A stretch of DNA of 64,000 bases from Otatea glauca (Eukaryota; Streptophyta; Magnoliopsida; Poales; Poaceae): positions 49,725,435 to 49,789,434 of the forward strand of contig CM070711.1 in NCBI GenBank assembly GCA_036346275.1, read 5' to 3'. A program made the translations under genes and the position numbers. Each line of letters starts with the position of its first letter. Within the stretch, counting starts at the first letter, position 1. The notes below the pieces were generated by a model. It saw only the letters and a program-made list of their open reading frames with translations. It ran no database searches and was not told the origin of the DNA. Below, piece by piece: positions 39,901-49,417 of this stretch.

Positions 39901-42900
39901 ACCTATCGCAAAATTAATCACCAGGTAATTAATCACGTTTCCTCCAAAGATAACATGGTCATGTAGGTTGTTCAAACGTGTATGTTTCTCCTGGAATAGC
40001 TGAGGCTAACCTCTTGCAATCACATAGCGCGTTCAAAGTGTACAAAGCTTATGGAGGGCCTTCTGGCAAGGACATGGCGAAGCTGAATCACGATTTTAAG
40101 TTTTCGGTATCCGCTGTACACAATAATCCTATGTAAACTATATAATAATGATTCTGGAACTAACCAAATCTATATTTGCAGTGCCACCAGCAGGGAAAGG
40201 GAAATAACCGTTGTGGATTTTTCGTTTGCCACAACATGGAACTCCTTGTCACTAAGAAAACGCCCAATCGGGTAACAACTGCGTTGGAAGAGGCTGATCT
40301 GGAGCGAATTCGAGGACAGCTTTGTGCCTTCTTGCTCAGTCAAGTTTTACACAAAAAAGGCGAGTTCCATGCTTCCGTATAACTTGAGGATTCGTATTTT
40401 TTCTGAATTACCATTTGGGTTAATTGTCAAACTTGTGTTGTGGATTTGTAAATTGTAGTTGTGTATTCTATTAATTGGTTAATGCTATTGAGTTACATTT
40501 GGTTAATATATCGAGTTCATTTACAAATGGTTGTAATGTTTTGTAACATGAGTTTAGTTATTCGTAATCGCTTTTTCCGAGGGCGTGGCTAGTATTTCCG
40601 AGGCTAGCCAATAAATAGAGAAATGGTTGCCGGTTGGAAGTCTTATCGCATGACGGTTTTAATTAAAACCGATGCGATATATAAAGATGTAACAGACGGT
40701 TTAAAATTAAAACCGTGCGTGATGTAATGATGTAACAGACGGTTTCAAACAAAAACCGTCGTGATATCATCACATCACAAGCGGTTTTTAAATAAAACCG
40801 TCGTGATATAATAATATCACGAGCGGTTTTAGTTGAAAACCGTCGTGATATTAAGGCCCCATTTTCGATAAATTAATATCGAAAATGGATACCATGTGCA
40901 TACAAGACTAGTCCCATGATCGGTGGCTAAATGCGCACAAATACAAATTGATATCACAGTCATACACAACTTTATTATTACAATGAAGCAATTACATAAC
41001 ATTCTTACAATACCAAAAGTAAAAGCATAACAGTGGAGACATTCATCTTGTAGTATGCCTTTTATCCCAAAATCCCCACAGGCAACTGACAAGGAGAACC
41101 CTAGTAAAATTCATCGTTCACATCCCCGAATCCTGCGTCATAAAAGGTATCGTCGGGGAAATCTGTTTCTTCACCTAAAAACATCAACACGGGCAAGTTG
41201 AGTACTTACGTACTCGCAAGACTTTTGCAAAACCTATTATATATGCAGGCCATATCAAGGAAAAGCTCATGGTTGTTTTGCTTAAAGCTAAATTGAAATG
41301 TAAATACAGAATAATAGATTGTAAAACGAAGTTTAAGTAAAAGCGGCTTAATACTGAAAGTAACTGAATGTAAGCATAAGTAAAAATCAAATACCTGGGT
41401 ATCATAACCATTTCCAAGAATCATTTCTACTGTCACAGCAGAAATTTCCAAGTAATCATTCCTACCAGTCCCAGGTAGAAATCCAGAGTTTTATGAAAAT
41501 ATAAAACAGTTAACTAGTGCTGGCGCACCAAGATTCCCATAACCGCGGGAACGGCTTTTCGAAAAGTTTTACACTCTGCGAGTTGTGCGGCTTTACCCAC
41601 AAGTAATGATCAACCTCTTTTGCGGGCCGAGAACACACTTCCTTTGGTGTGTCGGCAAGGAGATCATAACAAAACTGTTACATTGTTTAACTCTAACTTT
41701 GCACCAGCCCGATGACATCAAACCCGTACTATGGTATTTATGTTTGCACAGTCACTGCACAATAATGATTAAGCATGTCCATAGTATGGCATTCACCGTT
41801 GTATTAGCAAACGTGACTCCCAACACCTCGGTGTGGCGCCTCTGACAACCGATCCTTGAAGAAGCTCGTACTACTCCGGCCTACCAATGTGCAAAGCTAG
41901 TTTTAAGCAACTTAGTAAGTTAGAGCTGTCCCATACCAGCACTTGTGGTTGTACGGTAAATTCTTGGGTTTAACGAGCACGTAGTTCGGTCCTTAATCCG
42001 ACACGGGCAATAGTCTCCACCCTACACTACGTACAAGTCCCTTGTACTCCCGGCTATTGCCAATAATTGCCCGCATCAAAATCATAGTTTTATTTTCATT
42101 TTTGATTAAAATACCAACCAGGAAAGGTCATACCCATTAAGTTGTCATATCCAATATTTTTAATCATGTCAAGATTTTATTTTGCTTTTAGCATGGCTAA
42201 GCATGTCACTAAGTGTGATTAACCCAAATTGACATTAAATAATGTCTATGCTATTCTATGGTTATCAAGGTTCACAATTTCATACTTATCAAGGAAGTTC
42301 CATAAGTCTACAGGTAAAACTACCAATACCCATAATATAGCAGATTTTAGTAAAATAAAGTATGCAGTAAAACATTTAATGAAAATATTTATAAAACTGG
42401 GATCAATATGATCAAAGGGTGCTTGCCTTGTTGATGATCTTGACGTCAAACTCACGCTCGTCAAACTCACGAGTTTAAATCGGGTGCTACACGTCGAATA
42501 ATAATAACATGGCAATTTCGACAAAATGAAAGGATCGGACATAAGAACCAAATAAAATCAACTGTTTGAATTAACATATTTGTTGTTCATTGATTTACAA
42601 GTTTTATGAACATTTTCTGATTAGGCTCTTATAATAGCCAATCTTAGTTTCTTGAATAATTCACTTTTATATATCATTTTCAGAGACCATTTTTACAGGT
42701 TTCATTAGTCTGGATTTTCAATTTCTAAATTCTGAAATTATTTAAATTGCTATTATGGAACTACTTTCTTTCCCTACATTATACTTCAATTATTTTTCAT
42801 GGTACACCCTAAGTATTTTCGCATAATCAGGTTCCTAACAGAGCATGTAGTCTAATAAAATTTGTTTCATTCAATTTGAAGTTGAATTGCAGAAATTCTT

Positions 42901-45900
42901 TTCACAACATATTTCAAATTCTTTCTTTAATTTAAATCTAAAATTCAAACAGAATTCATTTTTGAAATATTTTTGCATATTCTGAATCTACATGATTTTA
43001 GATGAATTTAGAAATTTATTTCACTTCATTTGGTTGGATAGTTCAAAAGATATTTAAGTTTGAATGCATTCGGTTTTGAAGATCTGAAAAAATTAGTAAA
43101 TATACTAAAAATGGAAAATACGCCTTTGCACTGAAAATCGCCTTCCCTTTCTGCTGCTCTGGGTGAGGCTCGACAAGCGGGCCCAGTGGCGGCGACACTG
43201 CAGCCAAGACGCAGAGCGGTAGACGCTGCGAGGCCAGCGGATGGCGCGATGACACGTGAGACCCAGCGGTTTGGGGCCCGATTAGGCGAGGCGCGACGCA
43301 GTCGTCGGCGATCGACAAAGGGGTCCCACTCATCAGTGACCCGTGACAGAGGTCGCGGTTGCGAGGTTCGCCGGCGGCGAAGCACGGCCGGATGGTCGGA
43401 ATGGGTTCCAGATTCTTGTTCAGCATACTCGTGCGCATCTATGGGTGGTGGCGCTTCGGCCGGAGGTGACCGGAGACGACATGCCACCGGAGAGGGGCGG
43501 CGAAGCTCACTGCTCACCGGCGTTCCGGCGAAACAACGGCATCCCGGGACAAATGGACACCGCAGTGAGCATCAGTGAGCTGCTAGAGTTCGGTTTTTGG
43601 CTTTAGCGCAAAGAATGAGGCATCGGGAAGGTGTTCTCACCGTGCGACTACGGCGGCGGCGGAAGTAACTCGGCGGGAGAGCTCACCGGTGAAGGAAAGC
43701 TCGGACCAGTGGCGGAAGTGGTTCCTGGTAGCGCAAAGGTGGTTCAGGTGAATTGGTTCGAGGCGAAATGGACTATGGTGGAGCAAAGGTGAATTTTTCC
43801 CCTTTCGGGCTTTTGGCCGAAGATGGGGAAGAAGACGGTGTTCGGCGGCGCTGGGCGGTTTGGTTCGGCTTTGAGTGTTCCAGGAGGAAGTACAAGAGCT
43901 CGCGACAGCGTTGCAATGCTTATATAGGCGAATGAGGCGGTTGGTGCAGTGTTTGAACGGGGAGGAAAGGCGGCGGCTTGCGCGGGCATTTTCTCGGCCG
44001 TTCTGGCGCGAGAGAGAGAGCACGGAGGCCGAGGCGGGTGCGGCGTGGCAAGGGCGACGTCTGGGGCCTTGGGCGACGAGTTGCGGCGGGTGGCGACAAA
44101 AAGGAGAGGCGGCGTCGGCTCGGTGAGAGCGCGGCGAGACGCGAGAGCAACGGAAAGGAACGGGAGAGATGGAGTCGACAGGTGGGACCGGGCGGTCGAG
44201 AGAAACAAGTCGCAGGGGACAACTGTCCAAAGCGAACCCACATGTCGTGAGACAAGATGTTAAACTCAGAAATTCTCTGGACCGACTGGGGAAAAACTGG
44301 AAGTTTAGGTCAAAAGATAAAGTCAAGATTTTACAAAACTTTTTACAGAGGTCTTCAAGGTAAAGAGAAAGGTCTGGTAAAATTTTCAAATAAATGTGAC
44401 AAGTAAATTATTTATTAAAAATCTGACAATACACTGTTGAAGACTTTAACTGATTCTATTTTGCATTTATCTGAAGGTTAAAATGAATTTATAATTTTAT
44501 GAAACTTTTTGAAAAGATTCTTATTAATATTATATACCTTTAATAAAATTTTCATAATTTATATCTGATATTTTATTTGTAATAATTATGACATTGCATT
44601 TTCCAGCTTTTAAGATTGACTGTTTTTGAATTTCAAAAATTACTAAATGAAGAGATAAATTCTTGATATTTTTACCAGGGTTGGTTTAAGTTAATATGTC
44701 GGCATGGTTAAAATTTAAACTCTGGTTAAGGTAATAAAAATCCTGAACAAATCTTTTGGTTCAGATTTCCACTTGTCTCCTCATGATTATCTTTGTATTT
44801 TATTTTATTTTATTTTATTAATGCCAGGACAGAGCAAGTGGCACAAATATGATTCTTAGATTTTTAAGGATTTTACTGACTTTAGATTTTTACCTTTTGT
44901 CTTTTACCATTTTGCTATATTGAGAATTTGGATTTCTTTTAATAGGAAAAAGCCTAAAGAATTTCTTTATTTCAAGAAAAATCAGAAAACATGACAATAA
45001 ATCATATGGATATTTTTAATATTGCATTTCTGATTTTATTGAATTTTGGGTTGTTACAGATATATTCTATCACAGGTCTGTGATATGCCGTAACATCACT
45101 GACACATGGTTACAGACGGTTCGGGAAACCGTCTGTGATGACGGTTCCGAACCGTCTGTGATAAGCTTTTCTGTAGTAGTGGGAGGACATGGATAAAAAT
45201 TGAAGTAGTGAAAAACAGGAAAGTTCACTGCGAGGTTAGTGTATAGACGTCAGAACAAAAGAGAAGTGAGACCTGCTAACAGGAAAATGTGTGAGGCAAA
45301 CAATTCATGTTGAAGGTACAATATTTTCGTGGCTTATTGGTAGGAACTGCAATTTCTGATCTGCTGATAAAAGTATTTAATATATCCTTTTTGAATGTCC
45401 TGTGGCAAGGGTAGTCGGAGAAGAAGTTGCCAAATTGCTAGGTGATCAGTGCAGACTGCACACATACTTTGGGCAGTAATTTTTCTGGGTACAAAAGTAT
45501 TTGCCGAATGAGGAACAGTTCCATTATGAGGGTTTGTCACTTTTGTGTTGGTAACATGAAATTACAAAGCAAGGTGTTCTTTCACAAAATTCTGATGAAG
45601 TCACCATTTGCTATGTTGAACCTTTTTTGTGCTGTGTTAGATTATTTCCTATTAGATGGACCCGCATGTGTTGCGTATATTATGGCTATCATGTAAGTTG
45701 GCTCACAAATTAAGTGATTAACTAAATTTGTTATTTATTAGGGCCCAAGCAACTAATAGTAATAAGAGTGGGCTCATATTTGTATATGTGTAGTGACCAT
45801 ATGCTAATCCTATTCTGTGATGAGTTAGAATAGAAAACTGGCACATAAGGTTTGTCTATAAATACAGGGTCCACTCCACTGTGGCAAAAGGAGCGCACGA

Positions 45901-48125
45901 AAGAGGTGGATGGCATCATCATATTCACCATGTGGAACCTACAGAAGAATGAAATAACAGGGTTTTTACGGACGATTATCGTACGATTCAGTTGGTGGCC
46001 AATATCATCATTGAAGACGTGCAGAATCGAAAACGTGCTTTTCAACGGGTTGCGCTTCTCCTGAGGCTGGGGATCTGAGTTTCCTTTTTGCTTAGTCAAA
46101 GAGTTTGTCCTTATGTTCAATTGTGGCCTGTTGTTTTAGTCCACCAAGTCCTCCTTTTCTAATTGTACAACTTCATCTGTAACTTATAACTTTTCTTTTC
46201 TCCTTAATGCATTGGTAGAGCTCCTACCCCCTATTTCAAAAAAAATAATACAGGGTCAGGTCCCTAAAGTAGGGAACCACCAATCCACCTATATCTTGTC
46301 AGTAGTTTGAGGAATAAGATCCGCTAATTGCTTTGGAAGATTAAAATCCTAGCTATTGAAGATCCAACCCTGATCATGGCTTCAATTTCCACTACGCTTC
46401 TGCATCTTCAGTTCTTATACAATCTTGTGGTGTTCTATTTCTTGCATGTGATCAGATCCTGTTCTTATATCGTGATTTAGATCTATTTAGTTTCATCATG
46501 TTGTAAAATATTGGGCAGGTCTTCGAAAGAAGGAGCTAGAGGAAGGACTGGTCACCGACGGCGTTGTTCAACTTCAAGCACCCTAGAGAAAGGAAGACAT
46601 TACACGCCATGGAGGAATTAACAGTTGTTGTTCGATCAACTTCAAGCACCCTAGAGAAAGGAAGACGCCACAGCTAATAGACCTGGACACCAGCGAACAA
46701 AGGCGGAGCCAGGATTCATTCAAGAGGGGACTGAACACAAGTATATATACTAAATATAAAAACTACCAAGCCGACATATTATAGTTAAAATTTAAATGCA
46801 TGTAATATAGTATTAGTATGTAAATATGCAAGAGGAAAAAATTACTTTTCATTACCACCGTCTGAAAGAAGAGATTTGACAAATAAAATCTGCAGGCAGC
46901 AGGGATTCTCGTGGTGGGCAGGGGTCCTGGAGCCCCACCGCTGGCTCCGCCTCTGCCAGTGAAGATGCTGGGTGTTCAAAAGTTTACTTTGTTATGTTTA
47001 GTTTCGTCTCGGCTAGTTTAATCATAATTATGTGGATGTTTTACCAGAGCAGAAGCAATTGGCTAGTGTAATCGTATTAAAACTCCTAGTCCATAGATCG
47101 CACGTTCATAATCTTAGAAAATCATAGTGAAAAATATAAACAAATAAACCACCAAACCTACGGTTAGTGGGAGTTGATTTCTGGTCGTCGACTATCATCC
47201 AAAGAGCCGATCGAGGTGCCACACCTTTGGGCTATGCAACTGTTAACTTGTACGGATGTTAATGTGGATTTGTTTGGCTCATGTACGTGCCGGGTTGGTA
47301 GGTTACCTAGGTGCTTATTTTGGTGTCTTGCATGCATGTTAATTAGCGTTCTGAAACTGGTTTGGAAACGGGTAAATTAATCCAATCCCCCGGTATGAGG
47401 TGGTTGCCTTCACCTGCGGGGCTTGATGATGCCGCTGACGTCGTGGAGGATGGGCATGCGCCGCTTCCTGCTCGGCAGCATGCGCAGCGCGTTCGCGGCT
47501 TCCTGCACTCCAAGGCAATTAATAATCAGTCATGTTTTTTGTCTCGCAAGAACGAACTGATCGAACTCGCGGCGAGGCGAAACGAACACAACGGCGCGCG
47601 CGCACCTCGAGCGTGTTGACGATGGAGTTGAGGATGGTTGGGAGGCCCCTGCTGCCGACGCGGACCTCCGCCTCAGCCTCCAGGTGCTCGAACCGCACCT
47701 CGATCGTCGGCATGTCGATCCCAACCCTGCGCAGCCAAAACACGCGGGAATCGTCAAACACCCGGCGCGCAAGGCACGAGAGTCAGCTCAGCTGCGAGCC
47801 GCACGCACCGGTCGATGCGCTCCCGGAGCTTGAGCAGGAACCGCTCGTTGTCCCTTTCGGCGTCGCGCACGAGCCGCTCGAGCAGCGCGCGCCGCTCGCG
47901 CTGGCCGAGGCTGAGCACGTCCACGACCGCCTTGGCGTCGCCGTCCTCGAGCGGGAGGATGGCGCGGCGGACGCGGTCGAAGGTGGGCAGCTTCTCGAGC
48001 GCGGCCCAGCGCAGCGCCTCCTCGTCGTCCCCGCCCTCCCCCCGCGACGAGCGCGGGGACGACCGCCACAGGGACCCGCTGTCCCGCCGCATGCTCGCGA
48101 CCTTCTGGATGTCCCCCGCGTCCAT
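18981..48125 (-). CDS. PDR: PDR-type (full-size ABCG) ABC transporter, 22 exons
   Basis: Exons in order: 48125-47809, 47726-47606, 47502-47414, 31867-31783, 31541-31382, 31285-31209, 31117-31064, 30965-30875, 30775-30474, 30390-30109, 30022-29706, 29337-29177, 29097-28831, 28746-28496, 28399-28067, 27952-27662, 27527-27444, 24667-24534, 20325-20098, 20018-19847, 19596-19342, 19238-18981. They sum to 4329 nt, 1442 codons plus TGA, the usual PDR size, with all phases fitting and no stop. Order is NBD-TMD-NBD-TMD, the reverse layout typical of plant PDRs. NBD1 has Walker A GPPGSGKTT (exon 4), signature SGGQRKR (exon 8) and Walker B LFMDE (exon 9). NBD2 has GVTGAGKTT (exon 15), LSTEQRKR and IIFMDEPTSGLD (exon 16). 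Conserved PDR strings include DEPYRYVPVKKFA and HNPATWMLEVT. It is expected to be a plasma-membrane ATP-driven exporter of secondary metabolites, hormones or ions; the substrate cannot be read. The N-terminus resembles rice PDR4/ABCG36-like proteins (from memory). Intron 6 uses a GC donor. Introns 3, 17 and 18 carry large transposons. Confidence 0.93.
20665..23175 (-). mobile_element. Helitron, left inverted copy, in PDR intron 18
   Basis: Read on the minus strand, the element starts TCTATTATATATTAAAAGCTC at 23175 and ends GGCCATCTTGCTAG at 20665. A small hairpin (GCGCAAATGCGC) lies about 12 nt before the end. The base before it is A and the base after it is T, the Helitron A^T target. There are no terminal inverted repeats and no target duplication. 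A tandem array of three related ~110-130-bp units (…GCTAGATATTTTGCTTTTTT...) lies near its 5' end (about 22850-23160). No Rep/helicase frame is present, so it is non-autonomous. A short stretch (about 22150-22200) reads FVYDRFNTKYGTDLI on the minus strand and may be captured coding sequence. Confidence 0.75.
23177..23305 (+). pseudogene. Short coding-like fragment next to the Helitron
   Basis: An open stretch reading FIQKLQEEVLDGKIKGKL, then RQFEDHKINTI and a stop shortly after, with more balanced composition than its AT-rich surroundings. It begins where the left Helitron ends. I cannot place it in a family; it may be a relic of another insertion in intron 18. Confidence 0.25.
23670..23895. 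mobile_element. MITE-like element in PDR intron 18
   Basis: About 225 bp with imperfect inverted ends: TCGGACGTTCATTTTTTTCGGACGC on the left side is matched by the complement of GCGTCCGAGAAAATGAAC...TCGGACGTCCGA on the right. The interior has repeats of the kind AATATTTTTTTTCCACG and TGTTGCA. No clear target duplication was found, so the superfamily is not assigned. Confidence 0.4.
24697..24943 (+). mobile_element. Truncated Helitron 5' end
   Basis: The sequence TCTATTATATTATTAAAGCAAG, preceded by A, is a typical plant Helitron 5' terminus but differs from the neighbouring complete copies. No matching CTAG/hairpin 3' end was seen before the next Helitron starts at 24944. It lies 30 bp into intron 17 counted from exon 18. 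Confidence 0.4.
24944..27379 (+). mobile_element. Helitron, right inverted copy, in PDR intron 17
   Basis: Starts TCTATTATATATTAAAAGCTC and ends GAGCCATCTTGCTAG, with the hairpin CGCGCAAATGCGCG before the end and an A^T insertion context. It is the reverse complement of the left copy through its whole length, with scattered point changes and small indels (for example about 55 bp near 25625 missing relative to the left copy). The same three-unit tandem array lies near its 5' end (about 24985-25260). Together with the left copy it forms inverted arms of about 2.4 kb around a 1768-bp loop that contains exon 18. Confidence 0.75.
32743..35984 (+). pseudogene. tnpD-like: TNP2-type CACTA transposase (TNPD), frameshifted
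   Basis: Starts at ATG 32743 with a transposase-associated zinc-binding domain (MDRRWMYTKNRVSAEYINGV..., CPCINC). The tnp2 core follows (CPVCNASRYKR, FGLSTDGMNPFGNMSSRHS with catalytic-type Asp, DVYLAPLVEDLKTLW, HCIDVMHVEKNVCDSLIG). Downstream come DUF4218-like (CQCLHGVKVPSGYSSN, MYFPPSFFDIMVHLVVHL) and DUF4216-like parts (35352-35984; DVDLARVGYQDEPFILANQ-type string). The frame shifts near 33395 and near 34565, a stop follows MYPF at about 34994, and 35000-35340 is also out of frame. It therefore cannot make full transposase. In an active element this protein cuts the CACTA ends. Confidence 0.88.
36170..36410 (+). promoter_or_regulatory. Internal palindrome cluster and TATA box inside the CACTA
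   Basis: Between the two CACTA genes, 36195-36390 holds about six palindromes of the form ACGGTTCTAnnnTAGAACCGT. They resemble the terminal repeats but have a different core (GGTTCTA rather than GGTTTTA). They end just before TATAAAAAGG (36401-36410), followed by a C-rich leader with CGCTCGGTAAGTGCCG, a likely first-exon donor. This looks like the promoter of the downstream gene (37434 onward). The palindromes may let the transposase bind and regulate it, which is inference. Confidence 0.5.
37434..40382 (+). pseudogene. Second CACTA gene: Transposase_24-like N-terminus, DUF8039-like, Ulp1 protease
   Basis: First block 37434-37850 (PRGPRGANKRHTERYTITA; FRTLCGIVAWEQVPIT) is the usual start of plant En/Spm second-gene products. 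A coiled coil follows at 38400-38560 (AEQEERLVQRIEERLREEF). Then a DUF8039-like block at 38708-38962 (VRLVHGATLISAASG ... TLGDAIHTFIQWPKE). The C-terminal Ulp1/C48 block has FHWVLIVI with the catalytic-type His (about 39815), YLDSF with the Asp, and NNRCGFFVCHNM with the Cys (about 40205). Introns with GTAAGT donors are visible (for example near 39440 and 39727). The frame breaks near 37850 and 39230-39330, so it is listed as a pseudogene, though some breaks might be mis-seen introns. SUMO-protease-like passengers are common in plant CACTA elements. Confidence 0.72.
40852..45058 (-). mobile_element. Large solo LTR (4.2 kb) nested in the CACTA element
   Basis: On the plus strand it runs TAAGGCCCC...GGGTTGTTACA, so read on the minus strand it starts TGTAACAACCC, a common Ty3-type LTR start, and ends CCTTA (the usual CA is mutated). 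The 5-bp duplication GATAT flanks it at 40847-40851 and 45059-45063. It shares blocks with the LTR-like DNA at 6925-10440. A GC-rich section at 43140-44260 produces many overlapping open frames on both strands, none resembling a protein. A TATA-like CCTATATAAGC reads on the minus strand near 43920-43929. Its length suggests a LARD-like or Ty3 family; no internal domain remains. Confidence 0.75.
45240..46250 (+). mobile_element. 3' end of a degenerate LINE-like element in PDR intron 3
   Basis: The plus strand reads ILFECPVARVVGEEVAKLLG at about 45385-45445, then WVQKYLPNEEQFHYEGLSLL with stops between. This is the reverse-transcriptase zinc-binding tail found at the C-terminus of plant LINE ORF2. 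The element ends in an A-rich run (about 46230-46250; TTTCAAAAAAAATAATA). Only the 3' end is present, as is usual for 5'-truncated LINEs. The 45182-45240 and 46250-46560 stretches show nothing else I can name. Confidence 0.55.
46701..46952. mobile_element. MITE with GGCGGAGCCAG inverted ends
   Basis: The 252-bp element starts AGGCGGAGCCAGG and ends CCGCTGGCTCCGCCT, a clear 12-bp inverted repeat, around an AT-rich interior without coding potential. A matching target duplication was not found, so the superfamily is left open (hAT-like ends are possible). The rest of intron 3 up to exon 3 (46953-47413) has no feature I can name. Confidence 0.6.
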
Positions 48126-48280
48126 CGATCCCGCGCCCCGACCGGCCGCGCGCCGGCGCCGATGCCGAGTAGCTCGAATCTAGTAGTGTGCCCTTGCGCG
48201 TGTTTTGATGCGATTTCGACGTGCTTTGGCACCGTTTTTTTGGCGCCGCGGTGCACGGCCAACTGGGAGTCTATGCATGC

Positions 48281-48290
48281 AGATATATAC
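48281..48290 (-). promoter_or_regulatory. Candidate TATA box of the PDR transporter
   Basis: GTATATATCT on the minus strand lies about 156 bp upstream of the ATG at 48125, a distance that leaves a usual plant 5' UTR. The region between is GC-rich. This is only a positional candidate; no transcript start is known. Confidence 0.35.
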
Positions 48291-48501
48291 GGCCTCGTTA
48301 TCATCAGCGAGACACTCCTCCGTCCTCCCCACTTGTCCATGCATTTCTGCTGTTTGCTGCCCCGCTTGTCTCTAGAAACGGCGCGTGGGAGGCGTGCGCG
48401 CAAGCCGCCCATGCAGCATTTAATTGCCAACGCAGGTACGCGGGCCAACCGCTGCGAACTGAATTCTGTTAACGCTCGCGAGGCATTCAAATTTTGGCTT
48501 A

Positions 48502-48772
48502 GAGCTTGTACAATAAGATCACGTCAGTTGACTCTTAATCTGTACACATCAGCTTTGGTCTATGTGGAGGAGTGAGAAAAGAGGAGAGAGAAGAGAGCTG
48601 GCTCTTATTTAGTAGCCAGCTTTGCACGGGAGTATAGGTAGATCATTTATGTACAAGAGAGAAAAGATAGTTATTGCATAATATCTAGAGATAACTTTTA
48701 GAGACAGTTATTGTACAAACTGGCTTTTAACTTAGTATTAGCCAGTAGTTGGCTTTGCTATTGTACCTGCTC
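48502..48772. mobile_element. Tourist-like MITE upstream of the PDR gene
   Basis: The 271-bp element has inverted ends GAGCTTGTACAATA and TATTGTACCTGCTC and is flanked on both sides by TTA (48499-48501 and 48773-48775). That is the 3-bp duplication of PIF/Harbinger (Tourist) elements. The interior also has a subterminal pair around AGCTGGCTCTTATTTAG and AACTGGCTTTTAA. It lies 377 bp upstream of the transporter start codon, within reach of its promoter. Confidence 0.75.
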
Positions 48773-48775
48773 TTA

Positions 48776-49417
48776 TTTCCGGCTCAGCTCGACATCAATT
48801 CGAAAATAAGAACCTCCCGTCCCCAAGACCGCGTCGCTGCTCTCCAAGGTGAGATCGTCTGGCACTTAGAGATCGATTGCTCATGTATCGTATTGCATGC
48901 ATTAGTGTGGCTTCCTGCCGGACTGAGCTCATGGGATCCTTTAATTGGGTGGTTGAAGAGTCTATCAGATAAGCTGCGGGTCATAGCGCGATTGGAATGT
49001 GCGAACTCCTTCGATTCGGTTGTAGTCTCGGATTGTTGGGTAGGAGAGGTTACGATCCTCTCTCTAGGTGTTATAGCCAATTCAATGAACACAATGTTTA
49101 CCTTCCATGCTCTATTAGTCGTTTAGTCTTGTGCGGTTTTTGTTTGCTCAACTACGTAGATGTGCACGTAGTGGAGAAATTATCATATTGGATCAGTAGG
49201 ATGTTGTAGATTTTTCTTGAAAAGGTGGCATTACTTATAATGTAAAACAAAATAGCGGCCTAGTATGACAACATGAAACAGAAGAAATAGTTTAAATACT
49301 GTGGTGGTGTTCCCATGCATATGAGGTTTTATATATGTACTATGTTTGGAATATGTTAAACCTTTTTTGCTCACATTATTCAGGGTCCTGTGATCTGATT
49401 TTCATAAAATAGACGAC
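48776..49417 (+). other. 5'-leader-like sequence before the IDN2/FDM-like fragment
   Basis: A GC-richer segment (48780-48848) ends CTCCAAG followed by GTGAGATCG, a good splice donor. An acceptor-like TTATTCAG lies at about 49376-49383, followed after 34 nt by the ATG at 49418. This arrangement resembles a non-coding first exon plus a first intron. It could mean the fragment is or was transcribed. No other feature is seen in this stretch. Confidence 0.3.

Larger units (their letters stand above)
32061..45181 (+). mobile_element. CACTA (En/Spm-type) transposon, 13.1 kb, in PDR intron 3
   Basis: Ends are CACTACTACAGAAAGACTTA at 32061 and the complement CTTTTCTGTAGTAGTG ending at 45181. A 3-bp duplication GGA flanks both (32058-32060, 45182-45184), as expected for CACTA elements. 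Subterminal blocks (32090-32410 and 40640-40850 plus 45060-45165) are packed with ATCACAGACGGTTTTnnnAAAACCGTCTGTGAT-type palindromes, the presumed transposase binding sites. It carries a tnp2-type transposase pseudogene (32743-35984) and a second gene with Transposase_24-like, coiled-coil, DUF8039-like and Ulp1 parts (37434-40382). A 4.2-kb solo LTR interrupts the right subterminal region. Without it the element is 8.9 kb. Confidence 0.94.

Noticed and set aside
43026..44389. Several overlapping GC-rich open frames on both strands, up to 250 codons
   Set aside because: They lie inside a solo LTR, overlap in all frames and lack recognisable domains; GC-rich sequence with few stops explains them.
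18981..48125. Two separate transporter genes or pseudogene halves (18.9-31.9 kb and 47.4-48.1 kb)
   Set aside because: Exon 3 ends with two bases of a codon that exon 4 completes, the protein runs KPRR-MTLLLGPPGSGKTT across the gap, and the total length is exact; one gene with a large intron fits.
47532..48575. Plus-strand open frame of 347 codons over PDR exons 1-2
   Set aside because: It is the antisense shadow of the GC-rich first exons; the minus-strand frame has conserved PDR protein and proper splice sites.
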